From Deltaproteobacteria bacterium UBA2221 (GTDB taxonomy: Bacteria; Desulfobacterota; Syntrophorhabdia; Syntrophorhabdales; WCHB1-27): a stretch of 48,453 nt of DNA. Below, one piece after another: positions 24,236 through 32,858 of the stretch (within the stretch, counting starts at the first letter, position 1; every line of letters begins with the position of its first letter). Location of the stretch: NCBI GenBank assembly GCA_002328485.1, contig DCUF01000009.1, positions 1 through 48,453 of the forward strand, given 5' to 3'. A program made the translations under genes and the position numbers. Below the pieces are notes generated by a model, which was given only the letters and a program-made list of their open reading frames with translations, had not been told where the DNA came from and did no database searches.

Positions 24236-25402
24236 CTACTGGCAATCCCTATTCTTTCTCACTTTGCCACATATACCGCAGGAGACACAGGTGCTAGCCC
24301 GACCAGTATCCCGATAGACTCCCACCCTGCCCGTCAGGTTTTTCACCTCCAGGTCCTCGCCGGCACCCTCAATGTACTGATTCTCTATCGGGACCTTTCC
24401 CAAACCGCCCGTTATATCAAGGGCGTAGTGGGGCATGCAAAGACCGGATACCTCCCGCCTCAACTGCCGGATGATGGAAAGGCCGGTGTGCACCTTCACC
24501 TTGAAGTGGGCGGTCCCGGCCACATCATCGAGCTGAAAGAGATAGTAAGGTTTTACACCTGCCTGGATCAGTTGTTCGAACAGCTTTCCAAGAATGCCGG
24601 AACAGTCGTTGACCATTCTTAGCAAGACGGTCTGGCTCAACAGGATGGCCCCTGACTCGCGCAGCAACGTCACGACCTCCAGGAATTCTGGAGTAATCTC
24701 TCTCGGATGGTTTATGTGAACGATGAACCAGATGGGAGAAGCCTTCTTTATTGCCCTGAGATGATCGCGTTCGACACCCATGGGATAGACCACCGGGAGC
24801 CTGCTGCTGATTCTGATCGTTCGAATCCGAGGAATGCCTCTCAGTTTTTCCAGAATATACCCCAGTTCCGACGCCGGGAGCGTCATGGGGTCCCCCCCGG
24901 AAAGTATCACCTCGGTGATCTCACCATCGCCTTCGAGATAATCAAGGGTCTCCTCCCTTGAAAGCTCCGGATCCCATCCCTTCCCCACCATTCTCCGCCT
25001 GTTGCAGAAACGGCAGTACATGGCACATTGACCGCTTACCCAGAAGACACCTCTTTTCGGATAACGCTTTAGGAAAGAAGGGGTTACCTGGATAGATTCC
25101 TCGTCAAGGGGATCGAGGGTGTGCCCGTCGGTCAGTTCGTGAACAGTGGGCAAAGCCTGCAATCCAATTGGGCAAAAAGGGTTGCTCCAATCGATCAGAC
25201 GGGCGTAGAAAGGGGGAATCTTGAAAGGATATCGTCTGGATACGGCGGCAATATCGGCTACATTGACACCGTGAAGGGGAGCGACGAAATCGACCAGTTG
25301 TTGCGGGTGTGACAGAAAAGGGAGGGCCCGCTCAGCACCCTCCCGATTATGCAATTCTATCACGGAAGAGGAACGAAGTCGGCTCTCCGGTTTTTCGCCC
25401 AT
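24236..25402 (-). CDS. KamA-family radical SAM aminomutase (lysine 2,3-aminomutase-like)
   Basis: PLP- and SAM-dependent aminomutase homologue of 388 residues. The radical-SAM cluster is CAMYCRFC (Cys126, Cys130, Cys133). SGGDPMTL is the SAM region, PYYLFQLDDVAGTAHF and MPHYALDITGGLGKVP carry the two Asp positions equivalent to the lysine-binding residues of the clostridial enzyme, and the PLP Lys is expected at GGLGK. The C-terminal CVSCGIC resembles the interface zinc site of lysine 2,3-aminomutase, which EpmB lacks. Beta-lysine formation is therefore plausible, but the substrate is unproven. ATG 25402 overlaps the pal end by 43 bases. GTG at 25363 would overlap it by 4 and is an alternative. 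Confidence 0.8.
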   Translation of the reverse strand: MGEKPESRLRSSSVIELHNREGAERALPFLSHPQQLVDFVAPLHGVNVADIAAVSRRYPFKIPPFYARLIDWSNPFCPIGLQALPTVHELTDGHTLDPLDEESIQVTPSFLKRYPKRGVFWVSGQCAMYCRFCNRRRMVGKGWDPELSREETLDYLEGDGEITEVILSGGDPMTLPASELGYILEKLRGIPRIRTIRISSRLPVVYPMGVERDHLRAIKKASPIWFIVHINHPREITPEFLEVVTLLRESGAILLSQTVLLRMVNDCSGILGKLFEQLIQAGVKPYYLFQLDDVAGTAHFKVKVHTGLSIIRQLRREVSGLCMPHYALDITGGLGKVPIENQYIEGAGEDLEVKNLTGRVGVYRDTGRASTCVSCGICGKVRKNRDCQ

Positions 25403-25905
25403 GCCGCCTCGTTGTGTGCTGGGTCGGCCGGCCGTTCTTTGCCATAACTAATAGTCTCAAGTGCATTGGCATCGACACCAAGGTTCATGAGGTAGGTTTT
25501 TGCTGCGTCTGCTCTCTTCTGCCCCAGAGCGAGGTTGTATTCGACGGTGCCTCTTTCGTCGCAGTGGCCCTCAATTCTTATTTTCTTGTTCGGATTTGCC
25601 TTGAACCACTCAAGGTTTGACCTCAGGATCTCACCATCCGCAGGTCTGATGTTGTATCTGTCGAAATCAAAATAAACAGCATTCAAGGTTATAGCAGGAG
25701 CGACGGGCTGAGGCTGGGCAGGGGCAGTCTCCTCCTTAACTGCGGCTACTTCCGTCTTCTCCTCCATAGCGACAATCTTCTTCTCCTCCGGCGCTTTGGG
25801 GGGTGTTTCTTCACCTTTCATCGCCTGTCTGGCACAACTACACCCGACTAGCGAAAATCCCAAGAGGACAACAAACAGCAGGAGACAAAAAGACCTCATT
25901 TTCAT
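25360..25905 (-). CDS. pal: Peptidoglycan-associated lipoprotein (Pal/OmpA family)
   Basis: Outer-membrane lipoprotein of 181 residues. The signal peptide ends in lipobox LVGC. A charged and proline-rich linker (residues ~30-70) leads to an OmpA-C domain with VYFDFDRYNIRP, IRIEGHCDERGTVEYNLALGQKRADA and SYGKERPADPAHNEAAWAKNRRADF. These are diagnostic for Pal, which binds diaminopimelate in peptidoglycan. The start ATG 25905 has GAGGAGG upstream; the longer open frame from 26127 runs through the preceding lipoprotein gene and is not used. No tol genes are adjacent. A hairpin lies between it and the upstream small lipoprotein. Confidence 0.9.
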   Translation of the reverse strand: MKMRSFCLLLFVVLLGFSLVGCSCARQAMKGEETPPKAPEEKKIVAMEEKTEVAAVKEETAPAQPQPVAPAITLNAVYFDFDRYNIRPADGEILRSNLEWFKANPNKKIRIEGHCDERGTVEYNLALGQKRADAAKTYLMNLGVDANALETISYGKERPADPAHNEAAWAKNRRADFVPLP

Positions 25906-25929
25906 CGTACTCCTCCTCAATAAGTATGC

Positions 25930-25962
25930 AGGGTATACCCGTGTTTGATGCGGATATACCCT
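25930..25962 (-). other. Intercistronic hairpin between small lipoprotein and pal
   Basis: AGGGTATACCCG and CGGATATACCCT form a 12-bp stem with one mismatch and a 9-base loop. There is no T-run, so it may act in mRNA processing or partial termination rather than as a classical terminator. Confidence 0.5.
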
Positions 25963-25976
25963 CCATAAGCTCAGAC

Positions 25977-26189
25977 CTATTTTTTCTCTGGTGCTGGTGC
26001 TGGTGCTGGTGCTGGCTCTGGTGCCTTTTCCGGAGCCGGGGCGCCTGCTTCCGGAGCCGCGGGAGGGGTCGGAGCTGGCGTTGCTTCCTCCTTCGCCACT
26101 GGCGGTTCCTCTGTCTTCGGACCGCAACCGACTAAGGCTACGCCTGAAATAAAAGCGATAGCTATAAACAAAACAAACAGCTTCTTCAT
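25977..26189 (-). CDS. Small Pro/Ala-rich lipoprotein
   Basis: A 70-residue predicted lipoprotein. MKKLFVLFIAIAFISGVALVGC is a textbook lipobox signal with an LVGC end. The mature part is almost wholly Pro, Ala, Glu and Lys, including a run of (Ala-Pro) repeats encoded by near-perfect hexamers. No folded domain is present, so it may serve as a periplasmic spacer. A very strong AGGAGGTGA precedes ATG 26189, implying high expression. It sits directly upstream of pal, with a hairpin between. Confidence 0.75.
   Translation of the reverse strand: MKKLFVLFIAIAFISGVALVGCGPKTEEPPVAKEEATPAPTPPAAPEAGAPAPEKAPEPAPAPAPAPEKK
25990..26025 (+). repeat. Hexamer tandem repeat inside the small lipoprotein gene
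   Basis: Four perfect GGTGCT copies followed by GGCTCT and GGTGCC; on the coding strand this gives the Ala-Pro run. In-frame length variation by slippage is possible. Confidence 0.7.
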
Positions 26190-26241
26190 CTTGTCTTCAC
26201 CTCCTTTCTTTCTTTAGTATTTCAGTTCAGACCTTCCAATG

Positions 26242-26270
26242 GATATACTATAATATTGCGACCAAGACAA
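26242..26270 (-). promoter_or_regulatory. Promoter candidate for the small lipoprotein gene
   Basis: Minus-strand TTGTCT, a 17-base spacer and TATATC, about 50 bases upstream of the start at 26189. Each box matches 4 or more of 6 consensus positions. Confidence 0.35.
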
Positions 26271-26276
26271 GAGAAA

Positions 26277-27200
26277 TTAAATATTTTTCATCAATACCTG
26301 CTTTCGAATCTCGTCAATATCCCCTCGAAAGCAGGAGGCATAGCCGGAAGTGAGTGTGGATGCGGTTCCGCATGAAACGCCGAGTCCCAAAGCCTCTCGA
26401 AAGTCGGCACCCCCATCGAGGGCAAGGACAAGACCGCCTATGAGAGCATCGCCGGCACCCAGCGAGCTTCTCACGTTCACTTTAGGAGGGACTGCGTGAA
26501 TGCGCTCCTTTTTCGACAGGCCCAGAGCGCCACGAGCCCCCAGAGACACGACAACATATTCCACCCGTTCCAACAAGGGTTCTGTTTCCTCGATAATCTC
26601 CTCAATCTCCCTGACGTTCTTACCCACCAGCCGTGAAAGCTCATGGATATTCGGCTTGATAAGAAAAGGCCCGGCCTCAACGCCCTGTTTTAGCGGCTCA
26701 TTGTCGGCATCCAAAACGATCCGCACGCGCTTTTCCCTGAGAACAGCAATCAACTGGGCCCAAAAGGCCTGGGCGAGGCCTTCGGGAATAGAGCCGACCA
26801 TGACAACGTAACTTTCCGGCGGTATATCTTTTATTCGCGAATAGAAGGCGGTCGTTTCTATGGGGTTTACGGGTGACATGGGGGCGCTCAGCAAGGTCTG
26901 CATCGTCTTTTTTCTCTGGTTAACAACGATGTCCATACGCGTCTCGCCGCTGGTGGGCGTAAAATTGCAGACGATACCCTCGCTCACAACCCGGCCCTCA
27001 ACCTCACGCCCGTTATAGCCTCCAACAAAGCCGAGGGCGACGCTATATCCGCCCAACTCTTTAATGACTCTCGATACGTCTATGCCCTTACCGCCGGCCT
27101 TGCGATTTTCACTTATTACATGGTTCACGTCGTCGTAGATAAATTCCTCTACGTCCAGGGTACGTTCGAGAACGGGGGCGAGGGTTATGGTATATATCAT
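26277..27200 (-). CDS. PfkB-family hexose-phosphate kinase (1-phosphofructokinase-like)
   Basis: Cytoplasmic sugar kinase of 307 residues in the LacC/FruK/PfkB branch. It begins with MIYTITLAPVLERTL, has AGGKGIDVSRVIKELGG at the substrate site, and the ATP/anion-hole motif LGAGDALIGG near the C-terminus with the catalytic Asp. The family phosphorylates fructose-1-phosphate, fructose-6-phosphate or tagatose-6-phosphate; the substrate cannot be chosen. The usual NPALD at the N-terminus reads LAPVLER, losing the Asp, which is unusual. The start is taken at ATG 27200, although the ribosome-binding site is weak. It is divergent from the lemA operon. Confidence 0.78.
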   Translation of the reverse strand: MIYTITLAPVLERTLDVEEFIYDDVNHVISENRKAGGKGIDVSRVIKELGGYSVALGFVGGYNGREVEGRVVSEGIVCNFTPTSGETRMDIVVNQRKKTMQTLLSAPMSPVNPIETTAFYSRIKDIPPESYVVMVGSIPEGLAQAFWAQLIAVLREKRVRIVLDADNEPLKQGVEAGPFLIKPNIHELSRLVGKNVREIEEIIEETEPLLERVEYVVVSLGARGALGLSKKERIHAVPPKVNVRSSLGAGDALIGGLVLALDGGADFREALGLGVSCGTASTLTSGYASCFRGDIDEIRKQVLMKNI

Positions 27201-27315
27201 AGGTATTATTCTTAGTGAGGTTTCCTTAATATTAAACAGTGGGAGGTACCAATTCAAGCATAATCGCTTCCCAGCACCACCAGAGGCTTTTCGGCAGTTG
27301 CCCCCTCTTTTCGGA

Positions 27316-27344
27316 ATGACAGTTCGAGGGGACTACCCTATAAT
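27316..27344 (+). promoter_or_regulatory. Sigma-70 promoter of the lemA operon
   Basis: ATGACA (5 of 6), a 17-base spacer and a perfect TATAAT at 27339-27344. The predicted start is near 27351, 31 bases before the lemA ATG. Confidence 0.6.
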
Positions 27345-27381
27345 ATTTTGGACTTGACCGACTGAGAATGCGGAGGTTTTG

Positions 27382-27966
27382 ATGAAAAGGGTCTTATGGT
27401 CTTTGATAGTTCTGAGTTTCATGGGGGTTCTCACCGGCTGTGGCTACAACGAGATGCAGGCCAAAGAAGAGGCAGTGTTTGCCGCGTGGGGGGATGTCGA
27501 AGCCAGCTATCAGCGCAGGGCGGACCTGATACCGAACCTGGTACAGACGGTAAAGGCATATGCCCAGCACGAAAGGGAGACCTTTCAGGCCGTAACCGAG
27601 GCGCGGGCCAAAGTCGGCAGTGTCCAGGTATCGAAAGACATGCTGGACAACCCCCAAGCAGTGCAGCAGTTCCAGCAGGCCCAGTCCCAACTGAGCAGCG
27701 CCCTTTCCCGGCTGTTGGTGGTAGCCGAGCAATATCCGACCCTAAAGGCCAACCAGAACTTTCTGGATCTCCAAAACCAGCTCGAAGGGACAGAAAACCG
27801 GATAAACGTTGCCCGTGTTCGGTATAACAGGGCGACCCAGGAGTTTAACACTAGTATTCGCATCTTCCCCAATTCCATGACCAACAGGTTGCTGCTTCAC
27901 CTCAAGCGGAAGGAGCCGTTCAAGGCCGATGCCGGGGCCTCCACAGCGCCAAAAGTTCAGTTTTAG
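27382..27966 (+). CDS. lemA: LemA family lipoprotein
   Basis: A 194-residue LemA protein. The signal has lipobox LTGC, so it is a lipoprotein. The helical LemA core shows EEAVFAAWGDVEASYQRRADLIPNLVQTVKAYAQHE and the RYNRATQEFNTSIRIFPNS block. Function is poorly defined in the family. LemA is repeatedly found beside TPM-domain proteins, as here, suggesting a membrane or envelope assembly or stress role. The start ATG 27382 has GGAGG five bases upstream. It is the first gene of a three-gene operon with a good promoter. Confidence 0.9.
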   Translation: MKRVLWSLIVLSFMGVLTGCGYNEMQAKEEAVFAAWGDVEASYQRRADLIPNLVQTVKAYAQHERETFQAVTEARAKVGSVQVSKDMLDNPQAVQQFQQAQSQLSSALSRLLVVAEQYPTLKANQNFLDLQNQLEGTENRINVARVRYNRATQEFNTSIRIFPNSMTNRLLLHLKRKEPFKADAGASTAPKVQF

Positions 27967-28034
27967 AAATAGGGGGCTGGGCGGAGACGGTGTTTGATCT
28001 TTGTCGGAAACGGGAGAAGACAGATACAGGAAAG

Positions 28035-28991
28035 ATGCTTTTCGATTCAAAGCCAAAAGCAAACGTGAGACCTCTTCTTCAGCTAAAAAGGCACTCATCG
28101 GTGAAGGTTCGGCGCTGGTTGCTTCTCCTCGCCCTTTTCTCTCTCACCCTTGTTCTTCCGAAGACGGCTGGCGCCCTTCAGGTGCCACCGTTGCAAGGTC
28201 ACGTAAACGACTATGCCAAGATTCTAACCCCATCCCAGGCAGGACGGCTGGAGACGAAGCTAACCGACTTCGAGAGGACTGATTCTACGCAGGTCGTCGT
28301 CCTCACCATCCCCTCTTTGGAGGGGGAAGACCTTGAGGGATACTCCATCAAGGTGGCGGAGGCCTGGAGGATAGGCTGGAAGGGCCTGGATAACGGAGTA
28401 ATACTCCTTATTTCTCAGGCGGACAAAAAGATCCGGATCGAGGTGGGCCGAGGCCTCGAGGGCAAACTGACCGACCTCGTTTCGGGCCGCATCATACGGA
28501 CTGCTATCGTCCCGTACTTTAAGAGAGGCGATTTTGATGGGGGGGTCGAGGCGGCTACATCCGCCATCATAGAGGTTGTAAGGGGCGAATTTAAGGCTCG
28601 CGAACAAGCGCCAGACGGGAGAACAAGCGCCAGAAGTTCCGGGTCCTCCCTGTTCACCCTCGCCGTCTTTCTCGTGATAGCCCTTCTGTTTCTGACGGCC
28701 ATTTCGAAGATTATAGGCGCTGTAGCTGGGGCGGTGGGTCTACCCATTGCAGGATCCCTTGCCTTTGGCGCCCTGTCTTTTCCCCTTCTGGCGGCCCTTG
28801 CAGTTGTCGGTCTTCTTTTGGGTCTATTTCTGGGCTTCCTTGCGGGACAGCGGCGTAGTGGATGGGACGGGAGGCCCTTCGTTGGCGGCGGTGGATGGGG
28901 TGGTTGGTCCGGTTCAGACTCCTCCGGCGGTGGTGACTTTAGCGGAGGTGGTGGTGACTTCGGAGGCGGCGGCGCCTCCGGAGACTGGTAG
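28035..28991 (+). CDS. TPM-domain membrane protein with Gly-rich tail
   Basis: TPM (YgcG/DUF477) protein of about 318 residues. A basic region precedes a signal or anchor segment (WLLLLALFSLTLVLP). The extracytoplasmic TPM domain spans LQGHVNDYAKILTPSQAGRLETKL to the LIVSGRIIRTAIVPYF-type end. Two hydrophobic helices follow, then a Gly/Ser/Trp-rich tail ending SGDW, a standard feature of the family. The start is uncertain: ATG 28035 follows AGGAAAG, while GTG at 27990 or 28101 are possible. The last gives the cleanest signal peptide. It is the second gene of the lemA operon. Confidence 0.82.
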   Translation: MLFDSKPKANVRPLLQLKRHSSVKVRRWLLLLALFSLTLVLPKTAGALQVPPLQGHVNDYAKILTPSQAGRLETKLTDFERTDSTQVVVLTIPSLEGEDLEGYSIKVAEAWRIGWKGLDNGVILLISQADKKIRIEVGRGLEGKLTDLVSGRIIRTAIVPYFKRGDFDGGVEAATSAIIEVVRGEFKAREQAPDGRTSARSSGSSLFTLAVFLVIALLFLTAISKIIGAVAGAVGLPIAGSLAFGALSFPLLAALAVVGLLLGLFLGFLAGQRRSGWDGRPFVGGGGWGGWSGSDSSGGGDFSGGGGDFGGGGASGDW

Positions 28992-29012
28992 AAGGGCGGA
29001 GCAAAGATCATC

Positions 29013-29687
29013 ATGAAGATCAGGGCAAAGGATTTCTTTAGCAGGACTGAAAAGGAGAGGATAAAGAAGTCGGTAAGGGCCGCTGAAGTCCAAACGAGCG
29101 GTGAGATCGCCGTGATGCTGGTCAACGAGAGCGACCGGTACCGGGAAGCAGAGGTTGCGGGCACGGTCGCTGTAGCCAGCCTGGCCTCGACGGTCATCGC
29201 CCTCGTTCTCGATCATCTGATCGCCTCTTCCTGGGCCGTCGTCCCAGACCCCCATTATACGTCCATCTGGTTTTGGATTCCCTCCACTGTCGTTCTTTTG
29301 GTGCCGGTTTGGTGCCTTTTCAGACTCTTCCCACCCCTCAAGCTCGCCCTTGTCGGTGAAAAGAGGGTTGAGTCGGCCGTCAGAGAACAGTCGCTCCTCT
29401 CCTTCTACAAGAAGGGGCTTCACAGGACGAGGAGCCGGACAGGTATTCTCATTTTTATCTCTCTTTTGGAACGAAAGGTACGTATTATGGGCGATCAGGG
29501 CATCCATGCCAAGATAGGGCAAGGGTTTTGGGATGTCAGGGCCGGCGAGTTGGTTAAGGGCATACGGGAAGGCAGGACTCTCGACGCCCTCACCGAGGTG
29601 ATTAAGAAATGCGGGGAAGAGTTGGCAATCCATTTCCCTTCTTGTCCGGACAACCCTGACGAAATACCGAATGATGTGATCTGCTGA
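29013..29687 (+). CDS. Second TPM-domain membrane protein
   Basis: A 224-residue paralogue of the preceding TPM family, shorter and without the Gly-rich tail. The N-terminus (FFSRTEKERIKKSVRAAEVQTSGEIAVMLV) is the start of the TPM fold, interrupted by two membrane helices (TVAVASLASTVIALVL and WFWIPSTVVLLVPVWCLF). The fold resumes at LHRTRSRTGILIFISLLERKVRIMGDQGIHAKIG. The operon order lemA-TPM-TPM is a recognised arrangement in Gram-negative bacteria. It converges on hisS with a 27-base gap. Its molecular role is unknown. Confidence 0.8.
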   Translation: MKIRAKDFFSRTEKERIKKSVRAAEVQTSGEIAVMLVNESDRYREAEVAGTVAVASLASTVIALVLDHLIASSWAVVPDPHYTSIWFWIPSTVVLLVPVWCLFRLFPPLKLALVGEKRVESAVREQSLLSFYKKGLHRTRSRTGILIFISLLERKVRIMGDQGIHAKIGQGFWDVRAGELVKGIREGRTLDALTEVIKKCGEELAIHFPSCPDNPDEIPNDVIC

Positions 29688-29714
29688 TGGAGGAAGGCGA
29701 ATTACTGGTCCCGC

Positions 29715-30977
29715 CTATGGGGCGATTGACCTTCTCACCTCTTGCGGAAGGCTCTCGACGTTGAGGGGCAGATCCCTCTGGCTCCCGTCTTTCATATCAC
29801 GAAGGATGACGCTTCCCCTCTCGAGCTCTTGATCTCCCAGGATCAAAACATAATCGGCTTTGATAGCAGCAGCGTACTTCATCTGAGACTTGAGGGATCG
29901 ACCTCCCGATGTATAGGAGAGGGCCATCTCCTCCTGAATGAACGCCTTTAACAGAGGGACGATGAACCGGGAGGCCTTTTCACCAACTGCGGCGAGGAAG
30001 AACTGTGGTCGATCACGGCCCGCCGGTGCGGGCACCAGCAGCGCGAGTCGCTCCATGCCTATGGCAAAACCGCTCCCCGGGGTGGACGGACCCCCTATCT
30101 CCTGAACGAGGTTGTCATACCGGCCTCCTGCTGCAAACGCCTTTTGCGCCCCCAGGTCGTCAGAGGTGACCTCGAACACCGCCCTCGTATAATAGTCAAG
30201 ACCTCGGACCAGTCGCTTATTAACGGTGACGGGGACGCCAAAGGTATCCAGGAGAGAAAGGTAGCTCTCGAACTCAGATCTACACTCGGGGCAGAGGTGG
30301 TCGAAAAGGAGGGGGGAGGCCCGCATCAGTTGGGCACACTGGTCGTTCTTGCAATCAAAGACGCGAAGCGGATTCCTATCCATTCTAGCCCTGCAGTCCT
30401 CGCAGAGGTAATCCTCCTGAGAACGGAGGTAGTCCACAAGGGCAGACCGAAAGGCTTCCCTGCAACCCTTGCACCCAACACTGTTGACCTCAAACCGGTA
30501 GCTGGGGACGCCCAGGTCCGTCAACATGAGCCAGATCATCCAGAGAAGCTCAGCATCCAACGATGAGTCGGGAATGCCGAAGACCTCCACGTCCAGTTGG
30601 TGAAATTCCCTGAACCTGCCCTTCTGCGGTCGCTCATGGCGGAACATAGGACCGATAGTAAAAAGTCGGCTGATCCTTTCCTTTGCATAGAGTCCCGCCT
30701 GCAAATAGGCTCGGACGATGCCGGCCGTGGCCTCCGGTCTCATGGTCAGCGACTCGCCGCTTCTGTCATTAAAGGTGAACATCTCTTTTTCGACGATATC
30801 GGTGGCATCGCCGATGCTTCTCACGAAAAGATCCGTTTTTTCGAGGACGGGGATCTCCATCTCCCTGTAGCCGAGGAGCCCAAAGTACCTCCGGGCCACA
30901 CCTTCGATGAGCCTGAACTTCTCTACCTCTTCTCCAAAGATGTCCCTGAATCCTCTTAGCGCTTGTAGTTTCTGCAT
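29715..30977 (-). CDS. hisS: Histidyl-tRNA synthetase
   Basis: Class II aminoacyl-tRNA synthetase of 420 residues, full length. Motif 1 region at EIPVLEKTDLFVRSIGD, motif 2 FRHERPQKGRFREFHQLDVEVFG, the histidine-binding box LVRGLDYYTRAVFEV, and motif 3 in GSGFAIGMERL. The C-terminal anticodon-binding domain follows. Four Cys in CKGC and CEDC, then further CAQL/CPEC cysteines, suggest an inserted zinc-ribbon, as in some HisRS forms. The start ATG 30977 follows AGAGG. Only 6 bases separate it from serA, so the two are co-transcribed. Confidence 0.94.
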   Translation of the reverse strand: MQKLQALRGFRDIFGEEVEKFRLIEGVARRYFGLLGYREMEIPVLEKTDLFVRSIGDATDIVEKEMFTFNDRSGESLTMRPEATAGIVRAYLQAGLYAKERISRLFTIGPMFRHERPQKGRFREFHQLDVEVFGIPDSSLDAELLWMIWLMLTDLGVPSYRFEVNSVGCKGCREAFRSALVDYLRSQEDYLCEDCRARMDRNPLRVFDCKNDQCAQLMRASPLLFDHLCPECRSEFESYLSLLDTFGVPVTVNKRLVRGLDYYTRAVFEVTSDDLGAQKAFAAGGRYDNLVQEIGGPSTPGSGFAIGMERLALLVPAPAGRDRPQFFLAAVGEKASRFIVPLLKAFIQEEMALSYTSGGRSLKSQMKYAAAIKADYVLILGDQELERGSVILRDMKDGSQRDLPLNVESLPQEVRRSIAP

Positions 30978-30983
30978 TATCCT

Positions 30984-32612
30984 CTAGAGCTCTATGACGC
31001 TGGCCTCGATCATGCCATCGATAGCCAGGATCTGTTTCATTACCTCAGGTTCTATGGGGCAGTCTACGGACACAAAGGCGATCTCCTCGCCTGTTACCTG
31101 TCTCGAAAGACTCAGGCCAGCGATATTGACGTTGTGATCCCCCAGAATGGTGCCCACCCTGCCAACGACACCCGGTCGGTCAAAGATGCGGAAGTTAAGA
31201 AAGGTCCCATCGGGTATGATGTCCAGTCTGAAACCGTCCAGAAGAACGACCCTGCCCCGACTATCGGAGAATACCGTCCCTCCGAACAACGTCTCACCCT
31301 TATCCGTACGAACAATAAAAACAAGCAAATCGTTGAACTTCTCGAAGTGTTCGGCCTTCGACTCCTGGACAACCACGTTCTGGTCCTGGGCCAGATAGGG
31401 GGCGTTGAGAAAGGTAACCGTTTCCTGGTGGCTCACGGCAAGAAAACCCTTTAACGCGGCGACCGTAAAGGGCTGGAAGCTGAAGGGGACGTCAAACTTT
31501 CTCTCGCACAGGTCCTCCTCGAAGCCCTTGCCTACCATCACAACCCTGATTTCCTCCGCCCTGCCCTTGATGATCTGGGCAGCGAGCTTTCCCATCTTCT
31601 CGGCCAGATCAAAATAGAGCTGGGCGCGGTCGGGAAGCTGAGACTTGATGAAGGGGATATTTACCCCATTCTGATAGGGCCTTCCATTGAGTGCATTGAC
31701 CAACTGCTCGCAAAGAATGACGGAAACAGCCTTCTGGCCCTCCCAGGTGTTGGCTCCGATGTGAGGTGTGACAAACAGGTTATCGACCTCCAGAAGCTTG
31801 CTCTTGAACGGCGGCTCGGTCTCAAATACGTCCACCCCGGCGGTAAAAACCTTTCCCGACTTCAGGGCATCGTAGAGGTCATTTTCATTGACTATCCCGC
31901 CCCTTGCGCAGTTGATGATAATCACACCATCCTTCATCGTGTTGATCTCTGCCGCTGTAACCATGTTCCGGGTCTTGTTGGTCAAAGGGGTGTGGAAGGT
32001 GATTACGTCCGATTCACGGAGAAGCTTGTCAAACTCCTCGTACAGACTGACTCCAAGGTCATCGGCTTTGCTCTTTTTTATAAAGGGGTCAAAGGCGATC
32101 ACCCTCATGCCGAAGCTCTTTGCCCGGATAGCAACATTGCTTCCTATCCGTCCAAGCCCCACTATACCAAGGGTCTTATTGTACAGTTCCACGCCCATGA
32201 ACTGCTTCCGATCCCACGAGCCCGCTTTGAGCGAGTTGTTGGCCAAAGGAATTTTTCGAGCGGCGGACAGCATGGCACCCATGGTGAGTTCGGTAGCTGC
32301 GAGGGTATTCCCCGTCGGGGCATTCATGACGATGATCCCTTTCTTGCTTGCCGCCTCGATATCGACGTTCTCAAGACCAACGCCTGCCCTTCCGATGATC
32401 TTCAGCTTGCCCGGTCTCTCCAACACACCGGCCTTGATGGAGGTTCCGCTCCTGGTAACCACAGCGTCATATTCTCCGATGATATTCGTCAGCTCATCGC
32501 TTTTGATGCCCGGCTTAATATCTACATCGATGTCGCCACCCCTCTTCAGGGTGTCGATGCCTTCTTCTGCAATGTTATCTGTGACGAGGACTTTGAACCT
32601 TTCCCTTTCCAT
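30984..32612 (-). CDS. serA: D-3-phosphoglycerate dehydrogenase
   Basis: First enzyme of phosphorylated serine biosynthesis, NAD-dependent, 542 residues. The substrate domain begins at FKVLVTDNIAEEGI. The NAD motif is GLGRIGSNVA. Catalytic Arg is in NCARGGIVNE, Glu in VDVFETEPP and His in TPHIGANTWEGQ. The long form carries the allosteric-substrate-binding domain and a C-terminal ACT domain (FDRPGVVGRVGTILGDHNVNIAG), so serine feedback is likely. The start is ATG 32612; GTG 32639 would add nine residues. It follows the grd genes on the same strand after a 246-base gap. Confidence 0.93.
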   Translation of the reverse strand: MERERFKVLVTDNIAEEGIDTLKRGGDIDVDIKPGIKSDELTNIIGEYDAVVTRSGTSIKAGVLERPGKLKIIGRAGVGLENVDIEAASKKGIIVMNAPTGNTLAATELTMGAMLSAARKIPLANNSLKAGSWDRKQFMGVELYNKTLGIVGLGRIGSNVAIRAKSFGMRVIAFDPFIKKSKADDLGVSLYEEFDKLLRESDVITFHTPLTNKTRNMVTAAEINTMKDGVIIINCARGGIVNENDLYDALKSGKVFTAGVDVFETEPPFKSKLLEVDNLFVTPHIGANTWEGQKAVSVILCEQLVNALNGRPYQNGVNIPFIKSQLPDRAQLYFDLAEKMGKLAAQIIKGRAEEIRVVMVGKGFEEDLCERKFDVPFSFQPFTVAALKGFLAVSHQETVTFLNAPYLAQDQNVVVQESKAEHFEKFNDLLVFIVRTDKGETLFGGTVFSDSRGRVVLLDGFRLDIIPDGTFLNFRIFDRPGVVGRVGTILGDHNVNIAGLSLSRQVTGEEIAFVSVDCPIEPEVMKQILAIDGMIEASVIEL

Positions 32613-32681
32613 CCGGGCACCTTCGCTCAAGATTCCCACGGGCCAATATCCGTGGCGTTAGATAGCTTCCGAAGAGGGTTT

Positions 32682-32697
32682 GTATCTCTCTAGATAC
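32682..32697. repeat. Perfect palindromic arms upstream of serA
   Basis: GTATCT, a 4-base spacer CTCT and AGATAC, about 70 bases before the serA start. It may be an operator or mRNA hairpin. The gap 32613-32858 also holds a 12-base palindrome CCCGTCGACGGG at 32794-32805. No clear terminator was seen. Confidence 0.35.
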
Positions 32698-32858
32698 CAA
32701 CCGGCCCCAAGAATATACGAGAGGATATCATCGGCATGGCGAAAAATCAAGATTCTGTATACATTTAGGGGCCATAACGCGGATTGACAACGGCCCGTCG
32801 ACGGGAAGCTCTTTCAGCAAGACAGATGTGACTTTTATGCCTGCCCTTCGATCGGTAA

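Noticed and set aside
25803..26135. Plus-strand frame with a Cys-Trp repeat
   Set aside because: It is the reverse reading of the Ala-Pro hexamer repeat of the small lipoprotein gene.
28415..29197. 260-residue minus-strand frame rich in Pro opposite the TPM genes
   Set aside because: It mirrors the Gly-rich tail and the TPM coding strand; low-complexity shadow.
31761..32693. 310-residue open frame on the plus strand opposite serA
   Set aside because: It is fully antisense to a clear serA and has no recognisable domain or ribosome-binding site; codon-bias shadow.
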